Below the pieces are notes generated by a model. That model made no database searches. It was given only the letters and a program-made list of their open reading frames with translations, and was not told where the DNA came from. From CAZCVI01 sp964502145 (GTDB taxonomy: Bacteria; Acidobacteriota; Aminicenantia; UBA2199), in assembly GCA_964502145.1 (NCBI GenBank), contig CAZCVI010000014.1, positions 42,024-106,023 of the forward strand: a stretch of DNA of 64,000 nucleotides. The letters run 5' to 3'. Below are positions 1 through 7,751 of the stretch, piece by piece. How positions within the stretch are numbered: the stretch's first letter is position 1; each line of letters begins with the position of its first letter. The position numbers and the translations under genes are program-made.

Positions 1-2463
1 ATGGCTACCGCGGGAAGCGGTATTGTCCGCTATAAAAATGGGTTGTTTAGTGCGCTTACCACCAGCCATGGACTATTAAGTAACGAGGTCGTAACCCTTT
101 TAGAATCCCGCGACGGCACTATCTGGATCGGTACATCTATAGGTCTGAACCGATATGTCAATGGCAAGATTATGCCCGTACCCTTTCCTTCATCCCAACA
201 GAATTGTCGCGTAACTACGTTGCTGGAAGATCGGAACGGCACCATCTGGAGTGGTACAATCGGCGGCGGTATACTTCTCACTTTTTGCAAAGACGACCGC
301 TTGGAAACAGAACCACTCGCAGATTTTAACACAAAAGATATTTTTACCATCCTTGAAGACCGCATGGGAAGGATTTGGATTGCTTCCATTGATGAAGGAG
401 TCATCCGTCTAAAAGGAAAACAACGGCACATCTACAATACTAAGAACGGGTTACCAGTCAACTATATTCACAGTCTCTATGAGGACCGCAACGGCAATAT
501 CCTGATTGGCACCTATGGCGGTGGACTCTGTACCGTTCCCGCTGGCGAAGAGAAGGTGCGCACCTGGAACGGCCAAAATGTTCCCGGTTGTCACTCCGTG
601 ATGGCTATCTACGAAGATCGCGAAAGTAATATCTGGATGGCCACCGATAGTAGTGGACTCACCTGTTTCAGAAACACCCCCATCACTACCTATACCCGGG
701 AAAACGGGTTGTCCAATGATTGTGTTTTCGGCGTGTTTCAAGACAGTCGCGACAATCTCTGGTGTGGCACCATTGGTTTTGGCTTGAATCGACTGAACCT
801 CAAGAATAACCATCACCAGTTCAAAGTGTTCACCAAAAAGGATGGCTTCTCCTCTGATAGTGTGCAATCCTTTGCTGAATATCCCAAAGGCACTGTCTGG
901 TTTGGAACTATTGGTGGCGGTATCAGTCGCTTATCACTGGATAGTGGTCGCGTCGAAGTGTTAAATAAAAAAAACGGCCTGCTCAATGATTTTGTTTTCT
1001 CCCTGTATGTCGATCGCGAAAACAATCTGTGGGCGGGCACCAATTATGGCGGTCTGCACCGCTTCTCCTCGGTTGCGGGGAAATTCATCCCGGTAGATAA
1101 CTATAAACGACGTCTGGTGGACATATACCAGGACAAACAGGGCAACCTCTGGTCCGCAACCAGTGGAAATGGCTTGTGGCTGCGCAATACAAACAAACGG
1201 ATTCAATATAGTAAAAAAGATGGGTTCCAAGATGATCGGGTGATCTGTATATATGAAGACATCACTGGCAGGATGTGGTTTGGTACTTTGGCTGGCGGCA
1301 TGAACACCTTTTCTGCCGGGGACAAAACCTTCCGGCACCTCGGAAAAAAAGACGGATTGCCTGTTAATGCCGTATACGGGATCATTGAAGATAACAAGCA
1401 CCACCTGTGGCTCAGCACGGACAATGGCATTTTATGTCTCTTTAGACCGGAGATCGATGATTTTATCGCTGGCAAAACCACACAGTTCAAACCGTATCGC
1501 ATGGGATTGTCGCATGGTATGAAAGGCATTGATTGCAGTGGGGCCAACCAACCCATGATCTGGAAGGACAGAGATGGGCGGTTATGGATTCCTACTTCCA
1601 ATGGATTGTCCGTGGTTAATCCCGATAATATTCAGAAGAACACCGTGCTGCCCCCAGTTCATGTCAAACGAATTTATATTGACGGCCTTCAGTATCCGAT
1701 AACCAGGGGAAAACCTTTGCTGGCGTCCCCGGGACAAGGGAACCTGGAAATCCACTATTCCGCGCCCAGCTCCATTGCACCGGGAAAAATTGCCTTTAAA
1801 TATAAACTGGAAGGAGTGGACAAAAACTGGGTCGATGCTGGGACACGACGCGTTGCTTTTTACACTTTCCTGCCTCCTGGGCCTTATACGTTTCATGTTA
1901 TGGCTTGCAACAGTGATGGCGTCTGGAACAACAGCGGTGCTTCCCTCCCTTTCCGCTTGAAAGCCTATTACTACCAGACTACTATCTTCAAAATAGTGTC
2001 GGGACTCGCCCTACTTGCCTTTACACTGCTCACCGCCCATGCCATTCAACGATTCATCGGCGAACGAAAACAAAGACGCGCGTTTAATGGCAAGGTCTTG
2101 CCCGAAAAAGAACAACAGGAGTATTTACGCAAAATCCTCTATCTCTTGGAAGTGGAAAAAATATACCGGGACCCCAATATCACGGTAAAAACATTCTCTG
2201 CAAAACTCATCACCAGTGCCCGTACTATCTCCTTTATTATCAACGACCATTTAAAAAAGAGCTTTTTTGAGCTCATCAATTTTTACCGTGTGCAAGAAGC
2301 ACGAAAAATTCTAACCCATTCTGAACGATCAAATAAATCCGTCATTGATATTGGTTTTGATGTCGGGTTTAATTCAAAGAGTTCCTTTAACAGGGTCTTT
2401 AAAAGTATGACCCAGATGACCCCCTCGCAGTACAGAAAAAAGCACAATCATGCTATTTCCTGA
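1..2463 (+). CDS. Propeller/Y_Y_Y sensor fused to AraC-type regulator (5' truncated by window)
   Basis: One-component transcription regulator with an extracytoplasmic sensor. Residues 1 to about 555 are two-component-regulator propeller repeats: units of the form EDR.G.IWIGT..GGL.R recur about every 40-50 residues. About 565-655 is a Y_Y_Y domain (KYKLEGVDKNWVDAG, PGPYTFHVMACNSDG). One membrane segment lies near 665-685 (IVSGLALLAFTLLTAHAI). Residues about 715-815 are an AraC/HTH_18 domain (SVIDIGFDVGFNSKSSF, TPSQYRKK). There is no kinase or receiver domain, so binding outside the cell would act on DNA through the membrane. The reading frame opens at the first base of the window in the middle of a propeller blade, so the true start lies upstream. 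Ligand unknown; polysaccharide sensing is common for the family. Confidence 0.88.
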   Translation: MATAGSGIVRYKNGLFSALTTSHGLLSNEVVTLLESRDGTIWIGTSIGLNRYVNGKIMPVPFPSSQQNCRVTTLLEDRNGTIWSGTIGGGILLTFCKDDRLETEPLADFNTKDIFTILEDRMGRIWIASIDEGVIRLKGKQRHIYNTKNGLPVNYIHSLYEDRNGNILIGTYGGGLCTVPAGEEKVRTWNGQNVPGCHSVMAIYEDRESNIWMATDSSGLTCFRNTPITTYTRENGLSNDCVFGVFQDSRDNLWCGTIGFGLNRLNLKNNHHQFKVFTKKDGFSSDSVQSFAEYPKGTVWFGTIGGGISRLSLDSGRVEVLNKKNGLLNDFVFSLYVDRENNLWAGTNYGGLHRFSSVAGKFIPVDNYKRRLVDIYQDKQGNLWSATSGNGLWLRNTNKRIQYSKKDGFQDDRVICIYEDITGRMWFGTLAGGMNTFSAGDKTFRHLGKKDGLPVNAVYGIIEDNKHHLWLSTDNGILCLFRPEIDDFIAGKTTQFKPYRMGLSHGMKGIDCSGANQPMIWKDRDGRLWIPTSNGLSVVNPDNIQKNTVLPPVHVKRIYIDGLQYPITRGKPLLASPGQGNLEIHYSAPSSIAPGKIAFKYKLEGVDKNWVDAGTRRVAFYTFLPPGPYTFHVMACNSDGVWNNSGASLPFRLKAYYYQTTIFKIVSGLALLAFTLLTAHAIQRFIGERKQRRAFNGKVLPEKEQQEYLRKILYLLEVEKIYRDPNITVKTFSAKLITSARTISFIINDHLKKSFFELINFYRVQEARKILTHSERSNKSVIDIGFDVGFNSKSSFNRVFKSMTQMTPSQYRKKHNHAIS

Positions 2464-2501
2464 AAATTAGCTGACCACTACGACACTATCTTAAATAAAC
2501 A

Positions 2502-2524
2502 TGTCCCAAGTCGTGATTGGGACA
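2502..2524 (+). terminator. Hairpin after the propeller/AraC gene
   Basis: An 8-bp stem (TGTCCCAA / TTGGGACA) with a 7-nt loop lies about 40 bases after the stop codon. It is followed by only a short T stretch, so it is a weak terminator candidate. Apart from this, the gap 2464-2681 holds no gene that I can see. Confidence 0.4.
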
Positions 2525-2681
2525 TTTGGAAAATCGCTTTGCAGGATACTTTTTAAAAAATAATTGGAAACACTTCATGTTTTAGGACGAAAACCTTTTT
2601 TTTTAGATTTATAATCGTTATGCTGGATGTGGGTCCAGTGAACAATCAATAAAACGGTAAGAAAACCTAAAGGAGGTTTAC

Positions 2682-3347
2682 ATGAAGTTGAAGCAAAGAG
2701 TTAGTTTATGTATCCTGTTGTTGGTGGTTTTTAGTTTTGGACTATCAGCCGCTGAAGCACCCCGTGCTACTGTATTGGCTGCGGCGCGTGCTGGTCTTTC
2801 CAGCTATTTACCTTTGATTCTGACACCCGAAGAGATGGCTATTGGGAAAGCCAAATTGGGTTTTGGGTTTCAAGAATATACCATTGATCCTGCCCGGTTA
2901 ACTGGAGAACCCGGGGTTCCGTTGTGGGAAAAAGTTCGCCCTACCGGGGCGTGGCGTTTTGTCGTGCAAATTGGAGGCAGGCCTGTTGCCTTGTTGACCG
3001 TTGATGTTATGGATGGCAAGTGGCAGGCTGTAGGAATCGGAGCCGTTCAACTCGCCCAGGAAGTACAAAGTGTACTCGCTTCCTGGCCTCAGGAGAGCGG
3101 TTTTCAGTATCGTTTTATCCGCATTTTCCAAGCTCAAGCCGACTTTATGGAAGTGTCAAAAGGCACTGAAGAGCCACGTTATGCACCACTGATTGCAGCC
3201 CGTGTCTCATTGCAAATTAATGCCCTTGAAACAGGTCCTAACCAGAGACTGTTCCAATCGGAAATTGCGGAACCGTTACGGGAAATCGTGTTAAACGTTA
3301 TGGAAAAAAATGAGCAAAACTCTATGAATCAAAATACGGAGAAATAA
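2682..3347 (+). CDS. Secreted protein of unknown function, partner of the following cysteine protease
   Basis: 221 residues. The N-terminus is a clear signal peptide (KLKQRVSLCILLLVVFSFGLSA then EAP), so the mature protein is exported. ATG is preceded by AAAGGAGG at good spacing (around 2670-2677). I do not recognise the mature part; it has alternating hydrophobic stretches such as WRFVVQIGGRPVALLTVDV, looks mixed alpha/beta, and has no cysteines. The stop codon is one base from the start of the papain-like protease gene, so the two are almost certainly co-transcribed. A role as inhibitor, chaperone or propeptide-like partner of the protease is a guess from this arrangement only. Confidence 0.7.
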   Translation: MKLKQRVSLCILLLVVFSFGLSAAEAPRATVLAAARAGLSSYLPLILTPEEMAIGKAKLGFGFQEYTIDPARLTGEPGVPLWEKVRPTGAWRFVVQIGGRPVALLTVDVMDGKWQAVGIGAVQLAQEVQSVLASWPQESGFQYRFIRIFQAQADFMEVSKGTEEPRYAPLIAARVSLQINALETGPNQRLFQSEIAEPLREIVLNVMEKNEQNSMNQNTEK

Positions 3348-3348
3348 C

Positions 3349-3933
3349 ATGCGTAGCAAAAAAACAACTCTAACCCTTTTTGTTCTTTTTCTTGTTTGTT
3401 TGATGTTTTCGGCCAATTCATTACAGGGGGCCACCGTGTCTTTGAATGTGAATTTGGTGGTTCAGGAGCACAGTCAATGGTGTTGGGCTGCGTCGAGTAA
3501 ATGTGTATTGAATTTTAAGGGTAAAACGCCCACTCAATGTCAGATTGCCAATTATTCATGGAGTCGCAGTGATTGTTGTGGTAACACCAATTTTAATTGG
3601 TCTCATGCTTGCAATAACCCGCAGAATATGTATGGTTCTCAGGGGTCTTTGAGTTCCATTCTCACCTATTGGGGAGTTCCCAATACCGGGTCCGCCACTT
3701 ATCTTTCCTATACCACGTGCCAGTCGCAGATAAACAGCAACCGTGTGTTTGTTTTACGGTTTGGTTATTCCGGTGGGGGTGGTCATTTTGTAGTCGGGTA
3801 TGGCTATAATACCAGTAACAGCACTCTGGCGTATATGAATCCTTGGCCCGGCGAAGGGTTGATTTGGGAGAGTTATAATTATGTGAAGAGAAATTCTTCC
3901 CGTTCTTGGACACACACCATTAAATTGAATTAA
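3349..3933 (+). CDS. Secreted papain-like cysteine peptidase (C39/C70 AvrRpt2-like)
   Basis: 194 residues. A signal peptide (TLTLFVLFLVCLMFSANSLQG) is followed by a compact papain-fold domain. The catalytic cysteine is in QEHSQWCWAA (about residues 40-49), the hallmark of C70/AvrRpt2-like and C39-like bacterial papain folds. The catalytic His is in GGGGHFVVGYGY (about 143-154), and the third residue is the Asn of YMNPWPGEG, where many relatives have Asp. Four further cysteines (CQIANY, DCCGN, HACNN) suggest disulfides, as expected for an exported enzyme. It follows the upstream secreted protein by one base. The substrate is unknown. Confidence 0.82.
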   Translation: MRSKKTTLTLFVLFLVCLMFSANSLQGATVSLNVNLVVQEHSQWCWAASSKCVLNFKGKTPTQCQIANYSWSRSDCCGNTNFNWSHACNNPQNMYGSQGSLSSILTYWGVPNTGSATYLSYTTCQSQINSNRVFVLRFGYSGGGGHFVVGYGYNTSNSTLAYMNPWPGEGLIWESYNYVKRNSSRSWTHTIKLN

Positions 3934-3951
3934 GTAGTAAAGTCGGTGGTA

Positions 3952-3980
3952 GCAGGTCAAGCAGTGTGTGCTTGGCCTGC
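3952..3980 (+). terminator. Stem-loop downstream of the protease gene
   Basis: An imperfect stem GCAGGTCAAGCA / TGCTTGGCCTGC around a 5-nt loop lies just after the protease stop. There is no T-tract, so it may be a processing or stability hairpin rather than an intrinsic terminator. Confidence 0.4.
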
Positions 3981-4051
3981 CATCCCCATTAACTATGGGA
4001 CCATTTTGTTGTTTACGTTATATGTATTCAAGCCAGAGTCCTTTAAACTAT

Positions 4052-4113
4052 AAAAAATTTTGGAAGTCCAGGAACCTTTTATAAAAGGTTCTTGGCCGCC
4101 GGAGGCATTCTTT
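4052..4113. repeat. Intergenic hairpin element ending in CCGCCGGAGGCATT (copy A)
   Basis: Layout: A/T run (AAAAAATTTTGG), then a perfect hairpin GAACCTTTTATAAAAGGTTC, then CCGCCGGAGGCATTCTTT. The same layout recurs at 51509-51561 and, inverted, at 29312-29375, with a looser relative at 25064-25125. All sit at gene 3' ends, which suggests a dispersed terminator-like element. Here it lies downstream of the minus-strand pbpC relic. Confidence 0.6.
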
Positions 4114-4123
4114 CATCTTTCTA

Positions 4124-4477
4124 TTATTGTTTAAGCACGCTGACGAAGAATTTTCGTTGCGTTTGGTTGCCGGATTCATCAACGACTTCAAGAGTATGAC
4201 GGCCATGGGTGAGGCGCTCCACAAATTTGTGAGTGCTGGCGGTGGTTCCTTTATATATATTGTCTATGTACCAATAGACACGACTATCTTTGGCGCGATG
4301 AGCAACACGTAAGGTGACCTGCTGCAACTGACCATCAAAATCACGGGGAATCCATAACTTGGCATTCGCCACTGGATAAATAATACGCACGGGATTCAAA
4401 GCGGTATTGTTTTCGGCAGCACAGCCTTTTTTATGTTTAGGGCTGGGCGAATTAACTGTCTTCTGTATTATATTTCC
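4124..4477 (-). pseudogene. pbpC: C-terminal relic of penicillin-binding protein 1C (BiPBP_C domain)
   Basis: The open frame starts directly after a stop (4478-4480), so there is no proper start. It encodes about 117 residues that match only the C-terminal domain of PbpC-type glycosyltransferase/transpeptidases: PVRIIYPVANAKLWIPRDFD, HRAKDSRVYWYIDNIYKG, GRHTLEVVDESGN. The catalytic glycosyltransferase and transpeptidase regions are absent; the sequence beyond 4480 on this strand has no matching frame that I can see. A TTG at 4399 could start a 91-residue product, but a stand-alone BiPBP_C domain is unlikely to be functional. Most likely debris of a deleted gene. Confidence 0.6.
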
Positions 4478-4677
4478 TCAATCCGATCATTTTATCCATA
4501 TTACTATGGGAGTTAAATAATTTCAACCTTTCCGATCAGAATAGTTTTAAATTATTTCCCCGCCGGACAAATCCCTTCTATTGCCCAGCCGGTTACACCT
4601 CACTTGGCGCTTTATTAATGGCAGATTTTTTCCCACCAGCAGTTGAAATTAAGCGCATTTTGAGTTATCATACAGGT

Positions 4678-5646
4678 ATGAAAAAACAGAAGCTGCCAAC
4701 AACGGACATGATTGAGAAGACGATTGAAGACGAGAACGTCAATTACGATACGGCGTGGAAAGATGTCATCGAAGATCTTTTCAAACTATTTCTGGAGTAC
4801 TTTTACCCCGCGATTGCCCAGGAAATTGATTTCAGAATAAAGCCCGTGTACCTGAGCCAGGAACTGCGCCGGATTATCAAGGATAATCAAATTGGCAAGC
4901 GTTATGCCGATGTGTTGGTGAAGGTTCAACTTAAAGATGGTGCGATTGGTTGTTTGTTTATTCATATTGAAGTGCAGGGTAGCCCGGATAAAACGTTGCC
5001 CTTGCGGATGTATGTTTACAATTATCGTATCTTCGACCATTACAACGAGGAAGTGATTAGTTTGGCCATGTTAACGGATGATGATCCCGGGTTTCGCCCT
5101 GATCAGTACAATTTCCATCGTGGGGGGTTCAGCCATACCATGACGTATCCCATCGTAAAGATGTTGGATTATCAAGATCGTTTGGCTGAACTGGAAAAAT
5201 CCAAACATCCGATGGCGATGGTAGTGGTAGCCCAATTAAAAAGCCTGGAAGCGAGACAAGCAGACCCACAGACAAAATATAATGTGAAGCTGCAATTGTT
5301 CAAAGATTGTTTCAGGAAGGGGTACAACAAAAAACAAATCCTCGCGTTGATCAGGTTCATTGATTGGATCATCAATCTGCCGGAAAAATACAAGGAAAAA
5401 CTGCACAATGAATTATTAACTTTAAAGGAGGGAAAAACAATGGCATACGTAACCAGTTTTCAAAAAATCGGTGAAAAGATCGGTGAGAAAAAAGGAATAG
5501 CCAAAGGTAGCCAAAAAACTGCATTGGAGAATGCGAGAAAAATGCTGATGGATAATCTTCCCATTGAAGCTATTATCAAATACAGCGGCTTAGCAAAAGG
5601 CCAAGTCACTCGTCTGATGAAAGAATCAGCGCTTCCCCAGAAGTAA
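4678..5646 (+). CDS. Rpn-family PD-(D/E)XK nuclease (recombination-promoting nuclease/transposase-like)
   Basis: About 322 residues from the ATG at 4678; an in-frame ATG at 4618 would add 20. Neither start has a strong ribosome site; I prefer 4678 because family members begin shortly before the DTAWKDVIEDLF-type segment. The nuclease core is visible: Asp in GKRYADVLVKV and the E-x-Q motif in IHIEVQG, followed by the typical LPLRMYVYNYRIFDHY and EVISLAMLTDDDPGFRPDQY. The C-terminal part (from MAYVTSFQKIGEKIGEKKG) is a Lys/Gly-rich linker and small helical domain. An internal ATG at 5440 has its own strong ribosome site. Family members are DNA endonucleases tied to recombination and, in E. coli, to phage defence. 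Confidence 0.82.
   Translation: MKKQKLPTTDMIEKTIEDENVNYDTAWKDVIEDLFKLFLEYFYPAIAQEIDFRIKPVYLSQELRRIIKDNQIGKRYADVLVKVQLKDGAIGCLFIHIEVQGSPDKTLPLRMYVYNYRIFDHYNEEVISLAMLTDDDPGFRPDQYNFHRGGFSHTMTYPIVKMLDYQDRLAELEKSKHPMAMVVVAQLKSLEARQADPQTKYNVKLQLFKDCFRKGYNKKQILALIRFIDWIINLPEKYKEKLHNELLTLKEGKTMAYVTSFQKIGEKIGEKKGIAKGSQKTALENARKMLMDNLPIEAIIKYSGLAKGQVTRLMKESALPQK
5440..5646 (+). CDS. Probable internal translation product of the Rpn gene (RpnS-like C-terminal protein)
   Basis: An in-frame ATG at 5440 within the Rpn gene is preceded by AAGGAGG (5425-5431) at 8 nt, far better than anything in front of the gene's own start. It would give a 68-residue protein, MAYVTSFQKIG..., equal to the C-terminal domain. 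In E. coli, Rpn genes express such a short product (RpnS) from inside the gene and it blocks the toxicity of the full-length nuclease. The sequence here shows the site; the antitoxin role is carried over from that family knowledge. The neighbouring duplicate at 5696 supports independent translation. Confidence 0.6.
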   Translation: MAYVTSFQKIGEKIGEKKGIAKGSQKTALENARKMLMDNLPIEAIIKYSGLAKGQVTRLMKESALPQK

Positions 5647-5695
5647 AAACAAGTGAGTGAGTTAAATCAGGCTGAGAGAGAGGGAGACGATTATC

Positions 5696-5905
5696 ATGGC
5701 ATACGTAACCAGTTTTCAAAAAATCGGTGAAAAAATCGGTGAGAAAAGAGGTAGAGCCAAAGGAAGAGTCGAAGGGATAGCCAAAGGCAGCAAAAATACT
5801 GCATTCAAGACTGCCAGAAAGATGTTGAAGGAAAATTTCCCCATAGATACTATTATCAGATTAACCGGGTTGTCAAAAGATGAAGTCCAACCATTGTTGC
5901 AATAA
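5696..5905 (+). CDS. Free-standing duplicate of the Rpn C-terminal domain
   Basis: 69 residues, starting with MAYVTSFQKIGEKIGEK exactly like the Rpn tail. The first ~50 bases are almost identical to those at 5440, then the copies diverge, with the same core pattern ARKML..N.PI..II...GL.K. It is preceded by a purine-rich site (GAGGGAGA) around 10 nt upstream. After its stop, the bases still resemble the distal end of the first copy (CAGCGCTTCCCC), so the duplicated segment was longer and this copy stops early. No nuclease motifs are present. Likely a solo RpnS-like antitoxin or regulator made by tandem duplication. Confidence 0.65.
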   Translation: MAYVTSFQKIGEKIGEKRGRAKGRVEGIAKGSKNTAFKTARKMLKENFPIDTIIRLTGLSKDEVQPLLQ

Positions 5906-5951
5906 TCAGCGCTTCCCCAAAAATGAAAATAGACAAGGGTAGAGGTAACAT

Positions 5952-6007
5952 CCTGCCTCTTTTTTTAAATCCTGGTCATCCTTTCATCTGACGCATCACG
6001 GTTCAGA
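5952..6007. repeat. 56-bp direct repeat, copy 1
   Basis: The segment CCTGCCTC...GGTTCAGA recurs at 6622-6677 with three C/T differences, same orientation, same length. Both copies follow a remnant of the Rpn tail, and together they bracket the toxin-antitoxin genes. This fits a segmental duplication or insertion by recombination. Confidence 0.85.
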
Positions 6008-6127
6008 TAACATTTTATCATTGGCATTGGCAAAAAGGTGCAGGCAAATTTATTTGAATTTCTTAAAATCGTTGTTGATTATTCGGCTGGGGAATGCTAA
6101 AATATCTGGATAAGAGGAAGATGTAAA

Positions 6128-6349
6128 ATGATTCAAACAATAGAAGCCATGATTGATGAGCAAGGCGAGATACATTTGCTTCATCCCATCCATTTGCCGT
6201 CGGCAAGACGTGCGTTGGTAACAATCTTGGAAGAAAAACCAATTTTAAATATCCCAGAAACTGCGCTTCTAAGTGAAGCCGCTCTGGCAGAGGATTGGAA
6301 CAGACCGGAGGAGAATGCCGCATGGTCACACCTGCAGTTGGTTCGATAG
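6128..6349 (+). CDS. Antitoxin of a PemK/MazF-type toxin-antitoxin pair
   Basis: 73 residues, MIQTIEAMIDEQGEIHLLHP..., ending ETALLSEAALAEDWNRPEENAAWSHLQ. This is the widespread small antitoxin whose N-terminal half is a short beta-strand (AbrB/PHD-like) DNA-binding-type segment and whose C-terminal part (LLSEAALAEDWNRPEE) wraps the toxin. ATG is preceded by AGAGGAAG. The toxin frame begins at 6322, before this gene's stop, which is the usual translational coupling. The toxin is defective, so the antitoxin is now effectively without its target unless another copy exists elsewhere. Confidence 0.72.
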   Translation: MIQTIEAMIDEQGEIHLLHPIHLPSARRALVTILEEKPILNIPETALLSEAALAEDWNRPEENAAWSHLQLVR

Positions 6350-6522
6350 TAATGGTGCCGTTTCCATTCTCAGACCTATCTCAAACAAAAATGCGTCCAG
6401 AAAAATTATTTACCTCCAATTCAAGTCTTATGGTTAAACAGGTAGGTAGTCTCAAAGGTGATATCTTGAAGTCCCTCATTGAGGCTGTAATTGGTATTTT
6501 TCGTTTAGGGCTGAAATCGTAA
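6322..6522 (+). pseudogene. PemK/MazF-type toxin with in-frame internal deletion
   Basis: The start MVTPAVGSIVMVPFPFSDLSQ is the classic N-terminus of PemK/MazF mRNA interferases, and the end (KLFTSNSSLMVKQVGSLKGD, then AVIGIF) is the classic C-terminus. They are joined after KMRPE, where a normal toxin has roughly 50-70 more residues that form most of the beta-barrel and the catalytic site. The product would be 66 residues and surely inactive as an RNase. The ORF remains open, so the deletion was in frame. It overlaps the antitoxin gene by 28 bases. Confidence 0.7.
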
Positions 6523-6564
6523 GTTTTTAAAGGGCCAAAACGCACAGGCGAATTTTTTAGCCAC

Positions 6565-6605
6565 TGATGCTGATGGACAATCTTCCCATTGACACTTTGA
6601 ATTGT
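6565..6605 (+). pseudogene. Third remnant of the Rpn tail
   Basis: GATGCTGATGGACAATCTTC followed by CCATTGACAC matches the segment of the Rpn tail that encodes MLMDNLPIE. Only about a dozen codons survive. The second 56-bp repeat follows directly. Confidence 0.6.
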
Positions 6606-6621
6606 AGTGTAGAAGCGGCGT

Positions 6622-6677
6622 CCCGCCTCTTTTTCTAAATCCCGGTCATCCTTTCATCTGACGCATCACGGTTCAGA
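6622..6677. repeat. 56-bp direct repeat, copy 2
   Basis: Matches 5952-6007 over 56 bases with three transitions. It abuts the end of the minus-strand gene at 6678. Confidence 0.85.
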
Positions 6678-7751
6678 CTACTCTTTCTTGAATTGGTCTA
6701 CTCGGATGAATCTGAACTTATTCTTATTCTTTCTGGCTAACCCTTTTATAAATATGGAATCTTTGTATTTGTGGGCATCTATGGCGGTTTTATAATCCTC
6801 GCTGCTTAAATTGGCTTCTGCGGCGATAGGCAAGTTTTCCCAGAGTCCAGTAAGAGTGATGTGGTTTTTTGTGCTATCTGGATTCTTTGATTTTAATGCG
6901 ATGATAGTGCCCCATACATTAATTTCGATTTCTGCATCCGTCTGGCTGGCAGCAAATTCGATAAATTCTGTTAATTTGTGCCTTTTGTCCCCGGTTATTT
7001 CTTTGGTGTTTATTTCTGCTGATTGGTTCATATTTAAAAAACTGAAGTCCACGTTCTTGGCATTGGTTTTTTTATATAATAACTCGATATCCTCGAACAG
7101 ACTGAGGCATATTTTTCCCTTGTTTTTTTGGATAAAGTCCTCGTCAAACGTATTGGACTCATTCAGGAAGACGTCTTTATTAATAAAATCCAAAATCTCA
7201 GCCAATTTATTCGTAATTTCCTGTGATTTAATCTCTGTTTCGAATAAGCTTTTGGTCCTGATCAGTTCTTCTGAAGGTAACTGTATCTTGGCCACAAAGC
7301 TACCTTTTTCTGTTTGCACGAACTTGCATAAATTTAAGTACTTTTGAGCTTCATCGGCGATTTTTTCAATTCTCAATTCGGGTTTGATCACAAAACTGGC
7401 CACATTCAAAAGTATTTCTTTGATTTTAATTAAAAGGTCATCGAATTTTACCAGGGAAATCGTCCCGGTTTGAGTATCTTCATCCGCTACACGTATGGAA
7501 AAGACGGATTGCTCTTCCAGGATTATTTTCAAATCGTCTTTTTTGATCTCATATATGTCAGCGATGATGTCTAAAATCATATTGAGGAACCGTTCGAAAT
7601 CAACCGCTTCTTGATCAAGTGGGATACGGAGGGTGTAATCTTCACGAAAACACATCACTGGTGGTGGTTTCATCTCGATGAATTTATGGTTTTCAGAAAC
7701 TTTGTTCCAGCCCTTCGTTTCCAAATATTTTTGAATTTTTAAATGTATCAT
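6678..7751 (-). CDS. Hypothetical protein, distal gene of the DUF4365 operon
   Basis: 357 residues from the ATG at 7751, whose ATGA overlaps the stop of the DUF4365 gene; an earlier in-frame start at 7772 is possible but less well placed. No family recognised. It is acidic/lysine-rich and soluble with no membrane segment. The N-terminal third (FREDYTLRIPLD, ILDIIADIYEIKK) looks like a small alpha/beta domain, and the C-terminal part (TDAEIEINVWGTIIALKSKN, ITLTGLWENLP) looks beta-rich. Tight overlap with the upstream gene implies a joint function. Confidence 0.6.
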   Translation of the reverse strand: MIHLKIQKYLETKGWNKVSENHKFIEMKPPPVMCFREDYTLRIPLDQEAVDFERFLNMILDIIADIYEIKKDDLKIILEEQSVFSIRVADEDTQTGTISLVKFDDLLIKIKEILLNVASFVIKPELRIEKIADEAQKYLNLCKFVQTEKGSFVAKIQLPSEELIRTKSLFETEIKSQEITNKLAEILDFINKDVFLNESNTFDEDFIQKNKGKICLSLFEDIELLYKKTNAKNVDFSFLNMNQSAEINTKEITGDKRHKLTEFIEFAASQTDAEIEINVWGTIIALKSKNPDSTKNHITLTGLWENLPIAAEANLSSEDYKTAIDAHKYKDSIFIKGLARKNKNKFRFIRVDQFKKE

